Positions 45,990 through 58,130 of a stretch of 64,000 nt of DNA are shown in pieces. Made by a program: the position numbers and the translations under genes. Source of the stretch: Struthidea cinerea. Lineage: Eukaryota > Chordata > Aves > Passeriformes > Corcoracidae. The stretch lies in contig VZTI01001820.1 of NCBI GenBank assembly GCA_013397865.1, positions 1,592,837-1,656,836 of the forward strand, in the 5' to 3' direction. The notes beneath the pieces were generated by a model. It was not told the origin of the DNA and did no database searches. It saw only the letters and a list, made by a program, of their open reading frames with translations. Position 1 is the stretch's first letter. The number at the start of each line of letters is the position of its first letter.

Positions 45990-47255
45990 CTGGAAAGCCA
46001 AAGTGAGCAGAGGCTGACTTTTGACATGAGAGAGTGTAGTTTCTTCGTCCCAGGCTTTCTCCTTCTTTGTTGTGTTCATTTGTATGACACCTAATTCCTG
46101 GTACCAAACCATGCCAACCTCATTTTAAAATGTAACAGCTTCCAGGATCAGTCCCTGCTGCCCTCACAAGTGACCAGGTGTCGGAGGCGCAGGTCCTGAG
46201 ACTGCACAAGCACAGTTTGTGGTGATAAAGCGGGGATTGTGTCCCTGCAGGGCCCTGCTTCAGAGCTCCCTGTGGTCAGGCAGGTCCAGTGAGGTACTCT
46301 GCACAGCGGGCAAACAGCCTAAATTTTAATTTGATGTGAGACAAACAAATCACAACTTAGATACTGGGAGTTTCTCTGTTTAAACAAAAAGGACTGTGTC
46401 TTGTTCATTTATTTATTTATTATCTTTTCATAGTCTAAGAATACCTAGAAGCAATAAAATGGCTGTCCAAAACCTCATGCCTTGAAATACTTTCAGAATG
46501 AGATACTACAGAAAGTCTTGTATTGGTAACAGAATACTTTTAGAAGCCAGAAAAATCTTTGGAAGGTAAATGAGGATAATTCTGTGTGTTTGTTTACTTC
46601 ATGAAGAACATATCTAAGAAAAACTCACCTTTACAGAACTGTTATGATGTACCACTGTCATGGGTAGTTGAGCTTCAGCCAATTTCTTTCAGTTCTGCAA
46701 CTTCCAGGCAAGCATTAGGTGGCAGAAATTCCCACCTGTCTTGGCACCTGTTGTTCAACTATTTCAAGTGACATCTCTCATGGATTTTTTGTTTACAGCT
46801 TCATTAAAGGCAAGGCACTCTGAATCCCACTTGATTTTGAAGAACGTGTGACATCTTCCTGCAGTGACATCTCCAGCATCAGAGATGTTTACTTGTTCCC
46901 TCTAAGATCAGAACTGTAGAAAATTGAGAATATTCACAAAGTGCATTATGCTGTGGCTGGGTACAATTTCAATGTTTATTTATAAGTTCAAGTAACAATG
47001 ACCAAAGTTAATTTGACCTCATTCTCATCTACAATCTCCTGCATTTTTCCAAATGTAGGTTTTTGTGGCTATTGTTTAAAGTAAGGCCAACGTTGGTCAA
47101 CACAGGTTTGAATACCAGCCAAAATATCACTAAATACAACTCTCTGCTAATTATGAGCAGCTGCACCCGGCAGGTTCTTCCCTGTGTTGGCCTGCTGTGA
47201 TGTACTGGCCTGAGAAGAAGTCCATGAACAAGAAGTAAGTCTGCTCTGAGCACCA
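45990..47255. other. Stretch between model-B exon and the CpG patch
   Basis: No convincing further exon was found. A good minus-strand donor (TAAAG|gtgagt, exon edge at 46629) has an open 20-codon stretch before it but no proper acceptor. An ATTT repeat lies at 46407-46421. From 46900 to 47150 the sequence is AT-rich. Confidence 0.4.
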
Positions 47256-47372
47256 CGGAGGGTTTGGTGGCAGAGCCTGGCCGCTGCAGTGCGTAGCACC
47301 CTCTCGCGGGAGCTGGCCCCGCTCCTCCGCCCCCTTCGCTCAGAGTGATGCAATCATCTTTTTCATTGCGAA
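47256..47372 (-). promoter_or_regulatory. CpG cluster with GC box and C/EBP-ATF-like site
   Basis: Nine CpGs fall in about 115 bp, in an otherwise CpG-poor region. CCTCCGCCCCC at 47324-47334 reads as a GC box (GGGGGCGGAGG) on the minus strand. TGATGCAAT at 47346-47354 is, on the minus strand, ATTGCATCA, which fits the composite C/EBP-ATF element TTGCRTCA. The two sites are 11 bp apart. This is the arrangement of a compact promoter. It would suit the minus-strand exon model 1.3 kb away, but no first exon or initiator is evident. Confidence 0.3.
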
Positions 47373-48104
47373 CCTTCAGGCTGATTTTTCAACGATAGCA
47401 TGTCTAATTTCCAAAATCCATTATGGTGCACCTGCAGATGTCAGTATAGCCTAAAAAATATATACTTTAAAAAGGGTTCCTAATTAGTGAAGGCTAAGCC
47501 ATTCATACAAAGCTCATGACCTCACTCAGGACTTGGGGTTTCTGTAAGCAAAAAGGCTCCTACAGTGAGTGTCCACACACTTCAGTCCACAAAATCAAAG
47601 CAACTGAAAGGAGACAAAAGGGGCAGAGGCTGGAGAAAGTGGCTTGCACAGCACAGGTAGGAATGTGTTGGGCTTTTTAGTTTGTGCAGTAGTGGCTGTG
47701 GCTCTGGAAAATGCAGGCTTGACTTCACTTAGAGGTGAAGCAGTTGCCCATCAGTGCACCTAGAATTTCTCTTTTGGCCATATTTCTAAAAGGAACACAT
47801 GTTGAAATAGTGTTTCAGGACACATTATTTGCTTTTAGAACCCATGCCCATCTATTTCAGTCAGTGCTGTTAGCCCAATATTACATTTGCAGATAAAATA
47901 TGGGCATTTTGCATCATCTTTGTGTAATTGCAGGAGGTTAAAAGTGTGTCTTTGGGTGAGAAGCTGGAGCCTTTTTATTTCGTATGATTTCTGCCTTGGA
48001 GGAAAAGACAATTACAGAGGTCAGATTTCCTGCTACATTCTGAATTTTTTAGAATAATAATGAAGGTGGGATGGTTATTCTTAATTTGTCACTCACTAAG
48101 TTAA
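47373..48104. other. AT-rich noncoding stretch
   Basis: No gene or repeat is called. A weak MIR-like match (AGAGGTGAAGCAGTTGCCCA) lies at 47731-47750 but does not extend. Confidence 0.5.
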
Positions 48105-48240
48105 TCCTCTGTGCTCAAGGACACTGCCTACCTTGTGAGCTGATGTCTGTATATCACAAGTTCAATCCCAGCAGGGGCTATTTGCTTGAGAGTTGGACTT
48201 GGTGATCCCTTCCAACTCAGAATATTCTGTGATTCTGTGA
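48105..48240 (+). mobile_element. tRNA-derived SINE with CR1 tail (TguSINE1-like)
   Basis: The left part resembles a tRNA: a TGCTCAAGG segment where the A box would be, GAGCTGATGTCTGTATATCA, then a B-box-like GTTCAATCCC at 48160-48169 and a GGGGCTA end. It runs straight into the CR1 3' tail: GAGAGTTGGACTTGGTGATC, CCTTCCAACTC, and two end repeats, ATTCTGTGATTCTGTG at 48224-48239. A tRNA head joined to a CR1 tail is the structure of the zebra finch SINE family mobilised by CR1. The tail is nearly intact, so this is younger than the other copies here. The left boundary is approximate. Confidence 0.65.
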
Positions 48241-51200
48241 GCACAGCAGCCTTGCTGCTGACAGGGAGGATAGAGCACTTTGCAGGAGAGTTGTGGAGAC
48301 GCTGCCTTTCTCCTGCAGGCTCTGAGGTGGGCTGGGCTGAGTTAGCTCTGTAATGTAAAGCTATATGTATTTACATCATGATTTTGCAGCCTGTCTGAGG
48401 TAGCCTTCCTTGGAACTGAGCAGCAGATGAATGCCAAACAGCTTTCCTATAAGGGACTTCATGCTAAGCCTTTTAGGAGCCTGGCTTATGGCAAATACCG
48501 TGGGGATATAACACAGCAGTAAACAGCCTGTGCAAAGAGCTGGCACAACTCAAGCGTGCTGCCTCTGGAGATTACTCAGACGAAAAGCAGCGTATCTGGC
48601 TGAGCCCATGCCTGAGCAAGAAAGTGCCTATATGTGCACGTGTCACCTTTCCTCTTCCCCCCCAAAACCAAGGGGGATTTTTTCTTGGATTTTTTTGTTG
48701 TTCTTGTTGTTTAAAGATTTGGAGGGTTGCAAAAATCAGGCTCAGCTAGTGCCTCAATGCTGCCAGCAGCCTGCACACCAGCACGTGAGCTTTGTGCCCA
48801 TGAATATCAGTGCAGGGGTGTCTGGTAAAGGTTTGCCTCCTACATTAGCTCCATCCTGTGCCAATTGCCTGGTTTTGGCTAAATAGGACCCCATGAAAAT
48901 GTGTGACTAACAAATGCCTGGATGTCCTATATGCAGGGTTTTGTGTCATGGGCCCTGGACTGAGTCTGCCTGAGGCTTTTTCCAGGACACATTGCAAGTA
49001 CTTGCTCAGGGTCTAAGATTATGCTAGGACATCTCTAGGCAGATGCAAACACAGAACAAATGGGCCCACACAAACCCAGAGGAGTCCAGGAGAAGAGGAC
49101 CTGGGTGTGAGTTCTCTCCCAGGGGGTTGCTGTGGTGTTGCCCACGGGTGTGATGCCTGGGGAGGAGCGATGCTCCCAGGTGTGGGTGCCACGCTGGCAG
49201 CCTGCACTGCACCACCATCTGCTCCAGCCTAGTGGAGCTCCATGCCTGTTCGTTGATTAGCTTATCCCCTTAATCTGTATGTTTTAATCCAATAAACCAG
49301 TACATGCAGGAGTCAAGTACAGCAGAGGAATGAAACAAAAGCTGTTTATTCTGCCCAAAACAGTCACACCAAGCAGGTTAAAGCCAACAGCAAAACAGTA
49401 AACAACTAGTTTCTTTGGCTCTGAGAGTTTGCCCTAAGTTGAACAGAGCTCACAGAAGCCCTCCAAGACTGGGTTTGTTTTCTGCTTTGGTCATCACCTG
49501 ATAGAGAGAAACATTTGCAGTTCCTCCTGCTAACCTGTCTCCCCTGATGTGAAAGGATACCATCCCTTGTTGCCCTCAGGCTGAGTTGAAAAACAAAGAA
49601 ATGACTGGAGAAACAAGAATCTGACTGAGTATGACTTGACTTGCTTGTCTTGTCTTGATCTAATTCAGATCTCCTGGGTTTGTATATAAATAATATTGAG
49701 GTACACACCAGACTCAGGATATAGCTCAAGCCTTAGGTCTAGATAGAAAAGCAACCCCTTTTCTCTCTCCTAGGATCCATTGCATCACCAGTCAAACTGC
49801 TCTTGTCAAGAGTTTCTGTGACAAACTGGGGACCCACAGCATCTTTGTGCCTGCGGTTGGGGCAGCAGAGGATGTCAGGGGAGGCCGAAACACCAGCTGC
49901 ATGATGCTCTGAAAGTGTCATTTTCCCTCTCTGAGCCCCAGTGAAGCAGCCACGGCTGCACCTGCAACACAAGCAACAGCTTTTCAGGAGCCATCTCAGC
50001 TTTATCCCTTAGGATAAGCTGTGTCTGAGCTGCCCATTGACCTATGGGGGGTGGCCAGTAGTACCAGTACCAGTAATGCTGAGAGGAGGAATATGGTGGA
50101 TCTGTCTGTACTGTAAGTGCTCCTTATCCATTCCTACATGTTATTCTCTGTATTTAGAATCTTCTTTGATGCCCTCAGTAAACTTCAGTTAAGTGACAGA
50201 GCCTGAAATAACCTACTTTTTCTGCCAAGTGACACAGTTTAATGAACAGCAGTGGTGCTTAAAAGTCAAGTTTTGCTGGAAGTGCAACAAATTAAAGGCA
50301 AAAGAGTGCTAAGCTGTTGTGTGGCCTTGTGTTTCTAGGAAGGGTGTGCGATGCTGAGCTGCCTCACCCCATCTGCTCTCTGGTGGCTCAGATCCTGCCT
50401 GAACCTCTGGCAGCTCTAGATCCTACAGCTCTTGCAGGCAAACCCTCAAGCAGCAGCGCTGCAGGCAGGCGAGAGAGAGTCCCAGTGGAGCACTTCCCAG
50501 CATGGGAAAAACGCGCGAAAGAGAAAGTTCTTACTGCTGTGCTTCCCTCCTATTAGATTTTCAAATAACAGATGTTTCCCTCTGACATTCAACAAAAACT
50601 TCTCTGTGAGGTTTTCATTGCTTTCCAGACACTTTCCAGTTAAAAGAAACTTATAAAATTGCCTACTGTTTAACACCTGTTTAATATCAAGGCGAGAGGA
50701 AACTCGTGAAGTCTGTGCTAGTGCTAAAGGGCCACTCTCTAAACGTGTCACTTCCAGTTTCAGCTCCTGCCGTTCTGTGAACCAGGACATGGTGGTATCT
50801 TTGATCTCAGAGGGGTAGGGGGAGAGTAGGGATGTGAGTAAATATGGAGACTTGCAGGAGCACAGATTTGCTGTAGTGAGTATTCTGGCTGTGCCTGTGT
50901 GCACCTGTAGCAACACTCAGTCAGAAGGTTTGGAGAAATTTCATAGCAGGTAACTATGGAATAACTACTAAGCCTTGTCACTCAAAACATATTTACGTCT
51001 TGAATATATTGGCTTAAATACCATGAATGAAGTGGCCTGTTATTTCTTTAATGATATAAATAGACAGCAAGTTAACTTGCAGGTTTTTGGCACAGCAAGC
51101 CTGCAAGTTTGTGGGTTATGCTGCAGGGAACAGAAAAGCAATTTTCGACAAAGAACAGTGCTGGCATAAGAGCAGAATGATGCTGTAATTGCTGTAGTCT

Positions 51201-52424
51201 CCTCTGTGCTCCACTCATGTTAGTTGACCTTTCCCAGCTCCCTTTGGCTTCTGCCTTTTTCCTTCTTTGTAACCAGCTCTTGCCCATCATGATCTCCTTC
51301 TATTGCTGCATCATAGGTACTAATTTCTAAGGCAAAACATCTCAAAGACTTTCTTTAAAAACCTGTGCCTGAAGAGAATTCTTTTGCATGCAGATAGTTT
51401 CAAAAAGCACCAATATGTAGGAGAAGTCTAAACTGTTCTTTCAACAGCCCTTTTCTTTGGACACGTTCATTTTCTTTTGAGGTCGTTGAATCCACAACCC
51501 TATCACACACATTCTTGCTCTTGCCCAACACAATATTACTTCCCAAGCGTGGGTTTTGTGTATGTGTAGTAGGCAGTTTGTGGTGTCAAATCATAGTCAA
51601 TGCAAATTTTCATGGTTTTTGTATTGCCCTTATGATGACACTTAACTGTCTTTCTTTTATAAATCAGCTAACAGGTGGTAGGATGCTTGGTGGAGGTCTC
51701 TTTGGTAAGCCATTCTTCAGACTCTTCTGAAACACCTGCAAGAGGCAGCAAGAACGTAACAAAAGCCCCATGGCTCTCTGTATAAAACTTGTAGTATTGG
51801 GGTTTCGGAAAATTCACCCCGTGCCTAAATATGTCAGGAGACTGAAAAACACAGGCTTAAAATCCAGCCAGGCTTTGCTGAGGTTCTCAGTGAGCTCCAG
51901 TCTACAACCATCAGTGACGTCTTGGCCGGCTGGGAGCTGAACAACTTGATCTGCTGCATACCTTCTCCCAAAGCTCTGAGAGAGTTCTCTGACAACCTGC
52001 CACATCTAGACCCAGTAAGGTGAGCTAAGGATAGCTTAGGGTAAACTTCCATTTTCCTCTTCCCTTATTTGGACTTACAGCACAGTCTTAACCTTGTTAA
52101 TGGCTTTCTTTGGCTTGGCAGATTGCTGTGAGCTGCACCATGCCGGGATGACATTTTAATATTAATCTCAGTGAAAGACCAATGTAGGGCTTCATGTGTT
52201 TTCTGAGATGTTCCCAACATCTCTTAGCAATTTGGGCATGAATGTTCATTTTGCTTTGTCAGTGGGTACAGCCACTATTTCAGTAGTCAATAAACTTGTG
52301 ATAGGGAGGGAGGAGGCTGGAGACTCATCGCCTGCCAGACACCAAAGAAGCAGTTGCAGAGTGGGTTTTATTGCCCTAGGCTCCTGCTTCTTCACAAGAA
52401 CATAAAGCCTAAGTGCTCAAAACA
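48241..52424. other. Noncoding stretch, no gene seen
   Basis: No gene or repeat family is called. A short degenerate CTTG-repeat lies at about 49635-49660. Open frames (118 codons at 48530-48886; 156 codons on the minus strand at 50446-50916) have no recognisable domain. An imperfect donor (TAAG|gtgagc) near 52019 lacks a coding-like exon. Confidence 0.5.
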
Positions 52425-52636
52425 TTCTAGGTAGTGCAAGGCTTCCTCTGAACATCAGGAAACACTGAAGGTGACCAAGCACTGGCACAGCATGCCCAGG
52501 GATGTGGTGGAGTCTCTGTCACTGGACATATTCAAAAGCCCTCTGGGCATGGTCCTGGGCAGCCTCCTCTAGGTGTCCCTGGTTGACCTACAGAAGTCCC
52601 CTCCAACCTTATCTCTACAGTGATTCTGTGGTTCTG
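52425..52636 (+). mobile_element. CR1 LINE 3' fragment
   Basis: The order of blocks is that of the last 200 bp of CR1: AAGCACTGGCACAGCATGCC, CAGGGATGTGGTGGAGTCTC, CTGGACATATTCAAAAGCCC, then GTCCCCTCCAACCTTATCTC and the end repeat TGATTCTGTGGTTCTG. 5'-truncated, inactive. The left edge is uncertain. Confidence 0.9.
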
Positions 52637-55600
52637 ACTGTTTCCATCAGGGCAAAGTTCCAGAGACCTTACAACCATGGATGACAGAAGTGGTGGCACT
52701 GACTGCCCATTTGTACCACAAGGCTCCTGTGGTGTTTCTGTGGCTCTTGAGCGACCTGCTGCTGGAGTTACAGCCCTGGCAGGAAAACTCATGATGGCCA
52801 CTGACATGGCTGGCATTTCCAGAGCAGCTGGAGTTACATGTGCCAGCCCGGGGTCAGACACAGGGCAGACTCTCAGGAATGTCCCTCCGCATCTGTATGT
52901 TTTGGTGCAGCCTGTAACTTTTTGTTCCTTTCTAATTTTTGTAACGGGAAGAAGCAAACATGGAAAATCTTGTTTCAATGCCCAGTTTGTTGTAAAAGAT
53001 CAGGAATGTCAAGGCTGTGTAGCTGTAGTTGTTTGGAGAGCTGTTAACAGCCTGGAGGAATCTGTGCTGGGTTAGAGGTTTGCCCTACTCCTTCTTAAAG
53101 CTTTTCCTTCTGCAAACTGCTGGAATTAATAGAGAAAAATAGGAAAGGAGCCTTATTAACAAGAAGCACTACAGGGTATTTTTTCCTTTGTAAACTTTCT
53201 ATAAGCATATTTTTGTTAGTTGTTAGTGGCTCACAGGCATCCCTTCACCTGGTCCGGATGGCTCCCTCTGGCCACCTCCTACCTGGAGACTGTGGCCCCC
53301 CCCTCCACCTTCCACTGGCTCTGCTCAGTGTACATGTGCCTGACAGATCACGTAATGGCTTTGGCAGAGTTTTGTACCTTCTGACCTCTTGTTGGACAGC
53401 AATTTCTGCAGCAGCCATGGTCTCAGTAAGCTCTAAGAGCAGCACAGTGTCCTCCCTCACATGGGTGAACTGCAGCTGCACTCAGAGTCCATGCAATCCT
53501 CCATCGTCCCATCACCAATGCATGAGTTGCAGGGTGGAGAGTCTGGGGATTTTTTACCAAGTTGTCTTATCTGCAGAAAAATTCTGAGTTGCTCTCTCAT
53601 CCTGCCTTGGAGATAAATTTGTTTCTTGGTGTGGGTATTTTTGTCTTGTTTTCATTTTTTTTATTGCCTTGTTATTTTTACTCCTTGCTTTACTTTTATA
53701 GAGGCTTTTGCTGAGCCTGGTTTCCAGATGGCTCAAGGGTCCTCACCCCTCTCAGCACTCCCCATCCTGAGCTTTAGCCTGATGGGCTTAGCTCCTTTTT
53801 ACCCTGTGTCCTGGTAATGTAATATCATAGACAATCCATGACAGAGCCCAGCCAAGATAAGCTCATGCCAATTACACAAGCTTTTTCTATAAAGACATCA
53901 TCTTGGTCTTTTAAGCAACTCTGTTATTTGAACTAGTGTGTAAATCTTGGCAATGCAGTGCAGAGCAATAAATAATTAAACAATTTTTTTGACAAACAAT
54001 AAAGACATACCTTTGACATTTTTGGTTATATGAACATGTTTCTTGTAAAAGCTTTATTTTGCATACTTTAAATACAGTGAATATTGATTTCTCCAGTAGT
54101 TCCATTACAGTGGGAATCTTCGTCTTGTTTCTCTGCACAGCTTCAAGTAGGGTCATTGAGCCAAGAAATTAGTTAAAGGGACCTCTAAAATTAAGGTTGC
54201 TAAAATAACTTCAATTTGGTCCTTTGCCCCCCAGCGTTTGTGCCCCGCAAGGAGAAGTGTGGAAAGCTCAGCTGGCATCTCATGGCCCCTCAGCGGGAGC
54301 ATGTTCAGTGCAAGGATATTTTAGCTGGCAAACTCCAGCTGGGATTTATTGCCCATATGCAGTCTGAAAGTTTTCACAGACTCAAAAATTGGCCAAATTT
54401 GGTCAAGCTGCATGGAAATTACAAAATCCCATCACTAACATGAGGCCTCTCAGCAAGTGTCTAAATTTCTGCCTTAAACAACAGATGTGCTAAAGCTCCC
54501 CAGTAAAGGTCTGTCACCTCAGGGTCTTCCACTGAGCTCCTTCTGAGGTTTCTCTGAGCAGGTTTTGTGGCAGTGCCTCTCAAAGATTACAAACCGAAGT
54601 AGAAATCCCACATAGCAAACCTTGTCAAACTTTTCTGCTTTTGAGGGGTTTATAATCCGCTGGAAAATGGTCTTGTATTAAAGAACTTTGGATGCCTAAA
54701 GCGTTCATAACTATAAATGCTGAAATGCCTTGGGAAAGGGGTGGAGGGAGGTGAGTGATTCTTGCTGAATGATGGGAAACACAAAATACAACGTGAGGAA
54801 AAAAAATGGAAGGAGATAGAGAAAAGAGAGAATTATGAGAAGGATCTAGAGGTAAAGGCAAATTGTAGCCTTTACAATGTAGGAGAAAACTCCAAATGTG
54901 TGCCAATGGTTGAACTGGGATGAAACACCTCTAAGCACCTTGCCTAATCATGTCCTGCTCCCAGGTCATGGAAACTCACAGCTGGTGCCAGGTACTGTGA
55001 CCTTAAAGCAGCATTTACTTCCTCTGGTGCAAAGCTTTTTTGAAGTCCTGTGTGTGAGCAGAAGCTGCTTGCAACCACCTTCTAACCAGAGAGCTGCTCT
55101 TTGGTGCAAGCTGAATTCTTCCTCTGTGAGGTTGAGCTGGGTTGCAGAGGAGATGCTCTGTGGGTGAGACTCGAACATGCTTCACAAGCATTGTCTGTGC
55201 CTCTGGCACACTCTTTTTTTCTTCCTTGCTCGCTTGGCTTGTCATATCCAACAGCACACAGGTCTCATTTCCTCTTCTTCCCCTCCCTGCCAGCTGCTGT
55301 CGTTTTGGTGTGTCATCAATTACCCACGTGAGGACTGGTCGAAGAGGGTGGTGCGGTGCTGACTGCAGCAGAGGGAGCTACATAAACAAAATACTTTCTG
55401 CCTGAAAGGGTCTGACGAGCACTAGTCAAGCCAGTGCTTGTCCCTGTCCCACACCATAAACTCCTCTCCTTGGCTCTGTGCAGGGTCTGGGTGTCACCAG
55501 AGATCTCTGTTAGGGGTTAAGAAGAGGACCAGGAGCTCGTGGCAGCTGCAGGGAGAGGCAGCATGAGCCTCAAGTGATCCTTTGGAACAGGATGCAGCAT

Positions 55601-57799
55601 CTAACTGAGATACTTTCCTGTGTGAACTGCTTCACAGTGCTGGCCTGTGCTGACTCACAGAGCTGACGCTGTACCTTATTTCAAGCTGCTCTGCTCTCTT
55701 AGGCTGCCTTTCAAGTATCTTTCCTGCAAAGATGAAAGATGCTAAGAAGTAGGTCTTACAGCTACTTCTCAGACTCCACTCTCTCTTATATGTTAATCCA
55801 ATAACATGTAAAATGATAGACAGGAGTTCTCAGGAGATGTCATACAAAGGGTTCACTTTGAAACAAACAAAACCAGTCCAGTTTTCGAAATGAAACTGTT
55901 ATAACTCACAGCACCTCCGTCCCCAGCACCAAAAGGCATAACTTTGGGGCATGTTTAAGACCAAAGAGTGTTTAAATACAAAGAGGTTAGAGGTGCAAAA
56001 TGTAGATCCAGACTGCATGGCCACCTGGACCCGGGATCCAGGCTTGAGAGGGATGGAGATCTCAGAAATGGGTAGCTGCACAGACTTCATGAGCATGAAG
56101 ATGCTTTTTTTACTTTCTGACTTTTGGGGCCTATAAACTATACAAGAGTTTTACAACAGTGCTTTGGAGCCAACACACCTTTTTATTAATTACTCAGCTG
56201 GGATGAGTGGTGGTTGTTTAAGACCTTAATGAATCTGTACCGCAAGACAAGAGGAGTGCATGTGAAGTTTGATTGAGATGTGCAGAGGACTTTCTGCTCC
56301 CACCCCCCCAAGCTGCTGGTACAACATTGGAGGGAGGTCGAGGCCTTTCTGCTGAGCACAGATGGTTGAGATACAGAGGGTAGCACTCATCTGGGAGCAG
56401 CATCAGCAGCAACAACACCCTCAAAATCATCCCCATGGGCCTGTAAATGTGTTAACATCAGCACCAAGGCTGTGGACAAGGTAGCCAATCCAACAAAAAC
56501 CTTTTGGCACCAGCCAAGGGCAACTTCTAAAAAAGAAGGTGTTGTCTGCACTCTGCTTTTATGCATTTACACATCATCATGTGCCAAAAGGAGAAAGGGG
56601 AGAATTTTTAAAACATTCTCTACTTTCTGTGTTTGCTCCGGGAATAGATAAATATTTCACATTAACTATGTTCGTCTGCCAATTGTTGTCGTGAGAGCAC
56701 TATCTCCGAATTGTAGAGCCTGTGAATTATAGTGGTAAACGCTGTATTGCTTTGACCTTTTGAAATGTCTCCAGCATGACTGGCTGCCTGTCCTCCCCTT
56801 CCCCCAGAGGTCAGGCAGGTTGTAAATATAGGTGAAATGGAATAGCCAGATAATCAAATTGAACCTATTTCACTGCAGTGCGGTGCAATCACAGCACAGT
56901 GAAATTCCATCAGCTTTGGAGGCTGCGTTTCGAGTGCCACGGAAATCGCTTTGTAACTGTCCACACAACCCGAGGAGCAGGGCTTTTCGTCTGCCACAGT
57001 GTGGGCTCTGCATTTTTAAGCCTCCTTTAGCAGAGAAAAAAGAAATCCCAAAGCCACATGAAAAAAGGGTAAGGAATAGGCTGACATTTTAAAAAAAACA
57101 CGTCATCTGAAAAAAATTACCTTGACATATAGGATGATTGATAAGTTATATTTGCCTTGTTGGTTGGTTGCTTTTCTTTTTTTCTTTTAAAGACTCTAAA
57201 ATGATTCCTCTGCTCCAGAGCAGATAACAGGATTGCTTGCTGCATCCCCTGAGCCTGCCTTCTTCAAAGAATGAGTACTTTAGTCATTATATTAGCAACA
57301 GCATTGAAGTACAGTGCATAAGCAGTGATACAAAAAGCATCATAACTGTTGTTATTCATGAGGATGAAATTTAGGAGCAATGTCCCTTGACCAAGCAAGA
57401 CAAAACCTGGAAGCTGAAATCCGTATAGATGTTTTTTTGGTAGTAGGAGCGAAGCACAGTACTATGCTTCTGTTTCTTGCAAGCCCAGAGATGCTAGCAG
57501 TGGGGTAGCAGGGCATAATTAATGTTTACTTACAATCAGCATCTTTCTGTGCCAGCAATCATGGCAGACTGAAACTAAGCAGGGGAACCAGAAACCCTGC
57601 TGCTTTCAGCTGTCTGGAACAATAATTACACAGTGCCACGGCACCTCTGGGAGTCTGGCACCATTTATCCTCCCCGACTCTCGGCGTTGGTTACCTGCCA
57701 CAGAGCAATCCCCAAAGCAACCAATCCTCAACATCATTTTCATACAAAAGGTGGAGAGAATGATAATGGCTATGCTATTGCTCTGCCTTCAGAAACCCG
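52637..57799. other. Noncoding stretch, no gene seen
   Basis: No gene or repeat family is called. The frame of 132 codons starting at 52677 just after the CR1 copy has no domain. T-rich runs lie at 53650-53660 and 57157-57190. A second, shorter purine-rich block lies at 54730-54860. A C7 run lies near 56303. Confidence 0.5.
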
Positions 57800-58130
57800 G
57801 GCTGATGGCTTAATTGAGGTTAAAATAAGATCCAATCAGAAAGGTAAAAACTTAACAGGGCTACTTAATCTTATATAAATACAAGAGAGATACAAGTGCA
57901 TGAGGAGAGAATAATAACGTCCTCTGGTGAGGTTTCTATGGAGAATAATTATTAGCCGAGCAGTGAACAGATTGGACTGGGAACAGGCTATTTAGCATTC
58001 ATGCCCTGGTGGTAAAGGCTCTGAGCTGGAGCCTAATTTGAATTTTAGTGTTGGGTTTAAAAAGAAAAGAAAATAAAAAAACCCACCCTGTCTGAAGCAA
58101 AGCAGCATCAACCTAATTTTTGCCCTAGAC
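57800..58130. other. AT-rich unique block with clustered TAAT cores
   Basis: The block holds several TAAT/ATTA cores (homeodomain-type half sites), including AATAATTATTAGCC near 57944 and CCTAATTTG near 58032, without simple-repeat character except an A-run at about 58060-58080. Such texture is common in conserved developmental enhancers, but also in plain AT-rich DNA. There is no direct evidence of function. Confidence 0.15.

Noticed and set aside
48105..48180. Functional tRNA gene
   Set aside because: The A-box region and stems are degraded and the segment runs into a CR1 tail, so it is a SINE head.
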